A stretch of DNA of 25,722 nucleotides, from positions 1-25,722 of the forward strand of contig URBH01000032.1 in assembly GCA_900546075.1 (NCBI GenBank), read 5' to 3'. The notes beneath the pieces were generated by a model. That model searched no databases, was not told the DNA's origin, and saw nothing but the letters and a program-made list of their open reading frames with translations. Positions 22,294 to 25,722 of this stretch are shown here, in pieces. The position numbers and the translations under genes were made by a program. The DNA comes from an uncultured Eubacteriales bacterium (lineage in GTDB: Bacteria; Bacillota; Clostridia; Oscillospirales; Oscillospiraceae). Within the stretch, counting starts at the first letter, position 1. Each line of letters begins with the position of its first letter.

Positions 22294-23808
22294 ATGAACC
22301 GAAATCTGACGATCTGCTTTACAAGCGATATCCACGGCTATTTTTCCGATATGGATTACGCCACGGGGATGCCCGGCACCACCGGACTTTCCCGCTGTGC
22401 GTCAACCTTTTCCCGCGACGGCAACACCCTGATTCTGGACGGCGGCGATATCTTGCAGGGAAGCCCCTTCGCCTACTGGCTCAGCCGGAACCCGGTGGAG
22501 GGCGCGAAGGTATCCGCCCGGGTGATGAATCTGGCGGGGTATCGGTTTGTCACTATCGGCAACCATGATTTTAACTTTGGCCGTGAGACGCTGGAAAGCT
22601 ACCTCAGCCACCTGGACGCACGCTGTGTCAGCGCCAACGTGGAGGGTGTGGCCGGCGTGGAGCGAATTGCTGTGGTCACGCTGGAAAACGGCCTGCGCGT
22701 GGGCATTACCGGCGTCACCACCCACTTTGTCAACCTGTGGGAGAAGCCGGAGAATCTGGAAGGCATCAAGGTTCACGAGGCTTTCCCCGCCGCGGCGGCC
22801 GCGCTGGAAGAACTGAAAAAGGCCAATGTGGACATCACGGTCTGTATTTATCACGGCGGGTTTGAAAATGATCTGGCCACCGGAGAGCTTCTCTCTGACA
22901 CCGGCGAAAATCAGGCCTACCGGATTTGCAAGGAACTGGATTTTGACATTCTGTTGACGGGACACCAGCATCAGGCCAAGGCGGGCTTGCAGCTTTTCGG
23001 CACCTACGCCTGCCAGTCCCCGGATCGGTGCAGGCAGTATGTCCGGATGGATGTGGAAGTGTCGGAGAATGGGAATGTGACTGCCCATTCCCGGCTGGTT
23101 GACCCCGGAAAGCCCGAGGAGCGTTTGACGACGTTTTTGGCACCTCTGGACGCCCAGAATGCCGTTTTTCTGGATCAGCCCCTTGGGGAGCTGGACGTTC
23201 CGCTGCTGCCCGGAGATCATATGGAGATGGCGGAAAACGGCTCCCTCATTGCCAATTTCTTCAATCAGGTGCAGCTGGAAGCCTCCGGCGCAGACCTTTC
23301 CGTCACCAGCCTTGCCAATGTGGTGAAGGGCTTCAATCAGCAGGTCACCATCCGGGACGTGGTCGCAACCTATGTGTTCCCCAACACGCTGCAAACGCTT
23401 GAGGTAGATTGCCGGGTTCTGAAAGCCGGGCTGGAACGGTGTGCGGAATACTTTGCATTGGACGGGTCCGGGCAGCTGCAAGTGGGACAGAGCTTCCTCA
23501 AGCCCATTGTCCAGCACTATAACTTCGACTATCTCTCCGGCCTGGAAGTGACGATGGACATTCGCAGGCCAATCGGCGACCGGGTCACGTCCATGCTGTA
23601 TGAGGGCAAGGAGCTGGAAGAAGGCCGCACATTGACGCTGTGCATGAATAACTACCGAGCCACCGGCACAGGCGGGTATCCGTTTTATGCCCAATGCAGG
23701 CTGGTCAGGGATCAGCCGACGGAAATTTCCCAGATGATCATTGAGTACATCGACCGGCACAAGCACGTCACCGTGGATAAGCGAAAGTGGCTGCACGTAG
23801 TGTACTAA
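22294..23808 (+). CDS. Bifunctional metallophosphatase/5'-nucleotidase, UshA/YfkN type, cytoplasmic
   Basis: A 504-residue protein with an N-terminal calcineurin-like metallophosphatase domain and a C-terminal 5'-nucleotidase domain. Metal-site motifs are SDIHG (Asp12, His14), GGDILQG (Asp52), GNHDF (Asn90, His91) and GHQHQ (His224, His226). Substrate-binding elements of the C-terminal domain include NNYRATGTGGYPFY. Most UshA relatives are secreted, but this one starts MNRNLTICFTSDIHG with no signal peptide. AAGGGAG lies 7 nt upstream of the start; longer upstream frames overlap the permease gene and are rejected. It probably dephosphorylates a compound brought in by the phn-like importer or intracellular nucleotides. 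Its TAA stop consists of a TA dinucleotide and the first base of the adjacent inverted-repeat element. Confidence 0.93.
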   Translation: MNRNLTICFTSDIHGYFSDMDYATGMPGTTGLSRCASTFSRDGNTLILDGGDILQGSPFAYWLSRNPVEGAKVSARVMNLAGYRFVTIGNHDFNFGRETLESYLSHLDARCVSANVEGVAGVERIAVVTLENGLRVGITGVTTHFVNLWEKPENLEGIKVHEAFPAAAAALEELKKANVDITVCIYHGGFENDLATGELLSDTGENQAYRICKELDFDILLTGHQHQAKAGLQLFGTYACQSPDRCRQYVRMDVEVSENGNVTAHSRLVDPGKPEERLTTFLAPLDAQNAVFLDQPLGELDVPLLPGDHMEMAENGSLIANFFNQVQLEASGADLSVTSLANVVKGFNQQVTIRDVVATYVFPNTLQTLEVDCRVLKAGLERCAEYFALDGSGQLQVGQSFLKPIVQHYNFDYLSGLEVTMDIRRPIGDRVTSMLYEGKELEEGRTLTLCMNNYRATGTGGYPFYAQCRLVRDQPTEISQMIIEYIDRHKHVTVDKRKWLHVVY

Positions 23809-23970
23809 GGCAGCACCGCACAATTGCGTCTTCGAGTCTCAGCCGCCTTTTTACCCCACTTCCGCAGTTCCGAAAATGGGAAATACATACAGAATTCCTC
23901 CATTTTCGGAACTTTGAATTGGGGCAAAAATTCTGGCTGAGACTTCTTGCCGAATTGTGCGGTGTTGCCC
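23808..23970. mobile_element. 163-bp MITE-like element with TA target duplication
   Basis: The ends are imperfect inverted repeats: AGGCAGCACCGCACAATT at the left and, read inward from the right, GGGCAACACCGCACAATT. Complementarity continues inward through AGTCTCAGCC, and an inner perfect 12-bp stem TTCCGAAAATGG (23868-23879) pairs with 23900-23911, so nearly the whole element folds on itself. TA flanks both ends (23806-23807 and 23971-23972), the duplication made by IS630/mariner-type transposases. It encodes no transposase and would need one in trans. Together with the terminator at 24030-24072 it fills the 304-bp gap before the ribokinase gene. Confidence 0.7.
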
Positions 23971-24029
23971 TAATGAATAGGCCGGATATTCTGGCAGCGC
24001 AATCGACCCTCAATTTTTTTGAAATGAAC

Positions 24030-24072
24030 GCAAAACGTCCTGTGAATCCAACTGATTCACAGGACGTTTTGC
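24030..24072. terminator. Bidirectional terminator between nucleotidase and ribokinase genes
   Basis: A perfect 18-bp stem beginning GCAAAACGTCCTGTGAAT (24030-24047) with a 7-nt loop pairs with 24055-24072. The AAAA/TTTT at the stem base gives a U-run on either strand. It lies 41 nt past the stop of the minus-strand ribokinase gene and also downstream of the plus-strand nucleotidase, so it likely serves both. Confidence 0.75.
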
Positions 24073-24112
24073 TTTGTACGAAAATGCAGAAAACTTTTCC
24101 GGCTGTCAGAAA

Positions 24113-25033
24113 TTACAGCAGTGCATCCACTTCTTCCCGGGTGGGGACGGAGGTCTGGGCGCCCTTGCGGGTGACGGAAATGGCTGCCGCCGTGTTGGCA
24201 AAGCGAATGGCGTCCTCTACGGGCATTTCCTCGGAGAGGGCGACTGCCAGCGCACCGTTGAAGGTGTCTCCGGCGGCGGTGGTGTCTACGGCTGTCACCT
24301 TTTGGGTGGGGTAATGTATGCAGCCGCCTTCCCGGCACAGAAGCGCGCCCTTTGAGCCGATGGTGACCAGAACGTTGCCGACGCCCTTTTGAATCAGCTG
24401 CTTTGCGGCAAATTCCACCTGCTCAACGGTGTCCGTGGGAAGCTTCGTGATGCTGGAAAGCTCCGTTTCATTGGGCGTGATCCAGTCTATGTATTGGAAA
24501 AGACTGTCCGGAATGGATTCCGGTGCGGGAGCGGGGTTCAGAATTGTGGTTTTGCCCAGTTTTTTCATTTCGGAAATCAGAGAAAAAACGCCATCGTGGG
24601 GGATTTCCAGCTGAATTAACAAAATGCCGGCGGACTGAATCACATCCTGATTCCGGCGGAAATAGGCTTTGTCACAGCAGTCATTGGCGCCGGGGACAAC
24701 GACGATGCTGTTTTCCCCCGCGCTGTTGACCGTGATCATAGCCATGCCGGAGGGCTGGGTGTCGCTGTAGCCGATGCGGGACAGGTCAACCCCGGCGTTT
24801 TCCAGGCTTTTGTACAGAAGCTGCCCCAGGCTGTCCCGGCCGAGGACGCTGAGGAAGGTGCAGTCGCCGCCCAGCTTTCCGCAGGCGCAGGCCTGATTCG
24901 CGCCCTTTCCGCCGGGGACGTTGGCGAAGGAACGGCACAGGAGCGTTTCCCCCTTCCGGGGCATTTCCGGCACGTTCAGCACGAAATCAATGTTGGAGCT
25001 TCCGACGACCAGGATTTTCTTTCGTTTTTTCAT
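24113..25033 (-). CDS. rbsK: Ribokinase, PfkB family
   Basis: A 306-residue sugar kinase that phosphorylates ribose, or a related sugar, with ATP in the cytoplasm. Visible motifs are SSNIDFVLNVPEMPRKGET near the N-terminus, PGGKGANQA, the NPAPA segment, TPNETEL, and the anion-hole and catalytic-base motif DTTAAGDTFNGAL (about 247-259). The start at 25033 lies 9 nt after a GAG; an in-frame ATG at 25042 would add three residues but has no spaced ribosome site, and initiation looks weak either way. It lies 51 nt after the TudS-like gene on the same strand and is likely co-transcribed. It could use ribose from nucleoside breakdown or from the importer in this window, by inference. Confidence 0.92.
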   Translation of the reverse strand: MKKRKKILVVGSSNIDFVLNVPEMPRKGETLLCRSFANVPGGKGANQACACGKLGGDCTFLSVLGRDSLGQLLYKSLENAGVDLSRIGYSDTQPSGMAMITVNSAGENSIVVVPGANDCCDKAYFRRNQDVIQSAGILLIQLEIPHDGVFSLISEMKKLGKTTILNPAPAPESIPDSLFQYIDWITPNETELSSITKLPTDTVEQVEFAAKQLIQKGVGNVLVTIGSKGALLCREGGCIHYPTQKVTAVDTTAAGDTFNGALAVALSEEMPVEDAIRFANTAAAISVTRKGAQTSVPTREEVDALL

Positions 25034-25084
25034 TGAGAACATCTCGTTTGGTTGATTTTTATAAAATAGGGAGGGATTGATCGG

Positions 25085-25657
25085 TCACACTTTCACAGCC
25101 GCGTCCGGGGAGATCAGCCCCAGGCATTTTTCCGGCTCCGGGGCGAACAGGGAGGTGATTTTGATTTCCAGACCTTCCTCTGCCAGCATTTCCTTCAGAA
25201 CGGACATCAGAACACCGCTGCCTTTGGAAAGCCGACAGGTGGACAGGGTTTCGGCGAGGTTCTGCCGACCCTCAAAGGAGCCGTACCAGTCTCCGGTGCA
25301 GGTGTAATCCACACCGCAGGAGGGGCTGCCGTCGATGCCGACAATACCCAGAATTTCAAAGCGCTCCCCATGCGCCAGATATTCCTTCAGCTGGTCGAGA
25401 ATGGGCGTCAGAAGATTGCGGCAATGCCTGCGGAAAAACACGTTGTCAAACTGGTTGCTTACATGCCCCCAGCGGTTCGCCCCGTACAGGGTGAATTCCG
25501 GGCAGGGAAGCTGGATGAGCTGAATGTCCCGGTCGATGGCAAGGTGCATGAACTTTTTGCGCAGCGCCTCCTCGGCGTCCATTTCCTCCTGATTGTACAG
25601 AACCACCTTGGATGCCGTGTTGAGGATGCAATGGGAAACAAAGACGATTTTTTGCAT
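25085..25657 (-). CDS. TudS-related putative desulfidase (DUF523-like, CD3072 type)
   Basis: A 190-residue protein related to the TudS/DUF523 proteins, of which TudS removes sulfur from thiouracil with a [4Fe-4S] cluster. The three expected cluster cysteines are Cys10 (SHCILN), Cys52 (LPCPEF) and Cys114 in GIDGSPSCGV, the family hallmark. No signal peptide is visible. AAGGAGG lies 6 nt before the start at 25657. It leads a two-gene minus-strand unit with the ribokinase. Its upstream region is directly occupied by the second copy of the hairpin element, whose first bases abut the ribosome site. The substrate is unknown; a thiolated base or nucleoside is an attractive guess given the ribokinase partner. 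Confidence 0.82.
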   Translation of the reverse strand: MQKIVFVSHCILNTASKVVLYNQEEMDAEEALRKKFMHLAIDRDIQLIQLPCPEFTLYGANRWGHVSNQFDNVFFRRHCRNLLTPILDQLKEYLAHGERFEILGIVGIDGSPSCGVDYTCTGDWYGSFEGRQNLAETLSTCRLSKGSGVLMSVLKEMLAEEGLEIKITSLFAPEPEKCLGLISPDAAVKV

Positions 25658-25669
25658 GGTGCGCCTCCT

Positions 25670-25722
25670 TATACGAGTTTTTAATAAAACGCTTAAAAGC
25701 GTTTTATTCGGCCGCAGGATTG
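25670..25722. repeat. Dispersed hairpin element (copy 2, cut by the window end)
   Basis: These 53 bases match 5612-5665 with one missing T in a T-run and one A-to-C change after the first palindrome, in the same orientation. The first hairpin (TAATAAAACGCTT arms) is complete except for its outermost pair, and the second begins before the window ends. It lies immediately upstream of the TudS-like gene, unlike copy 1, which lies between convergent genes. Confidence 0.75.

Noticed and set aside
23787..24314. 175-codon plus-strand frame over the inverted-repeat element
   Set aside because: It crosses the nucleotidase end, the MITE-like element, a terminator and the ribokinase gene in antisense; nothing supports coding.

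Overview
The window looks like a chromosomal segment of a gut-type, moderately GC-rich member of the Clostridia, probably Oscillospirales. This rests on the strong AGGAGG-type ribosome sites, the lipoprotein signals of the form MKK..LALVMILSLAACG, the Ruminococcaceae-like gene families, and intergenic spaces packed with GC-rich palindromes. No rRNA, tRNA, CRISPR array, phage gene or transposase gene was seen. No database search could be run; family names come from motif recognition.

Left part (about 1-16,900). Two copies of one module are present. Each has a very large DUF5107-plus-TPR protein on the minus strand (1098-4313 and 6996-10250). Each is transcribed divergently from a regulator with a LacI-type ligand-binding domain and a C-terminal helix-turn-helix (4499-5566 and 10472-11572). 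The first module also carries an aldose 1-epimerase in the same operon (189-1043). Between the modules lies an anaerobic sulfatase-maturating enzyme (5783-6901) with its own promoter. After the second module come a ribose/arabinose-type sugar ABC importer (ATPase, permease, lipoprotein; 11755-15399) and a Cys-type sulfatase without a signal peptide (15538-16896). My reading is an uptake and cytoplasmic processing locus for a sulfated or otherwise modified sugar: import, desulfation by a formylglycine enzyme activated by the radical-SAM maturase, and mutarotase-fold proteins acting on the released sugar. The substrate is not visible in the sequence.

Middle and right part (about 16,900-23,800). 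A 79-residue zinc-ribbon-like protein and a SurE nucleotidase precede a PhnD-PhnC-PhnE-PhnE type importer (18433-22237). A cytoplasmic UshA/YfkN-type metallophosphatase/5'-nucleotidase (22294-23808) follows. No C-P lyase or phosphonatase gene is in the window, so the cargo may be an organophosphate or nucleotide-related compound rather than a phosphonate. The phnD leader can fold into two mutually exclusive hairpins.

Right edge (about 23,800-25,722). A 163-bp MITE-like inverted-repeat element abuts the nucleotidase stop codon. A bidirectional terminator then separates it from a minus-strand pair, a TudS-related putative desulfidase followed by a ribokinase. A compact intergenic element of six consecutive hairpins sits at 5612-5771, and the start of a second copy in the same orientation lies at 25670-25722.
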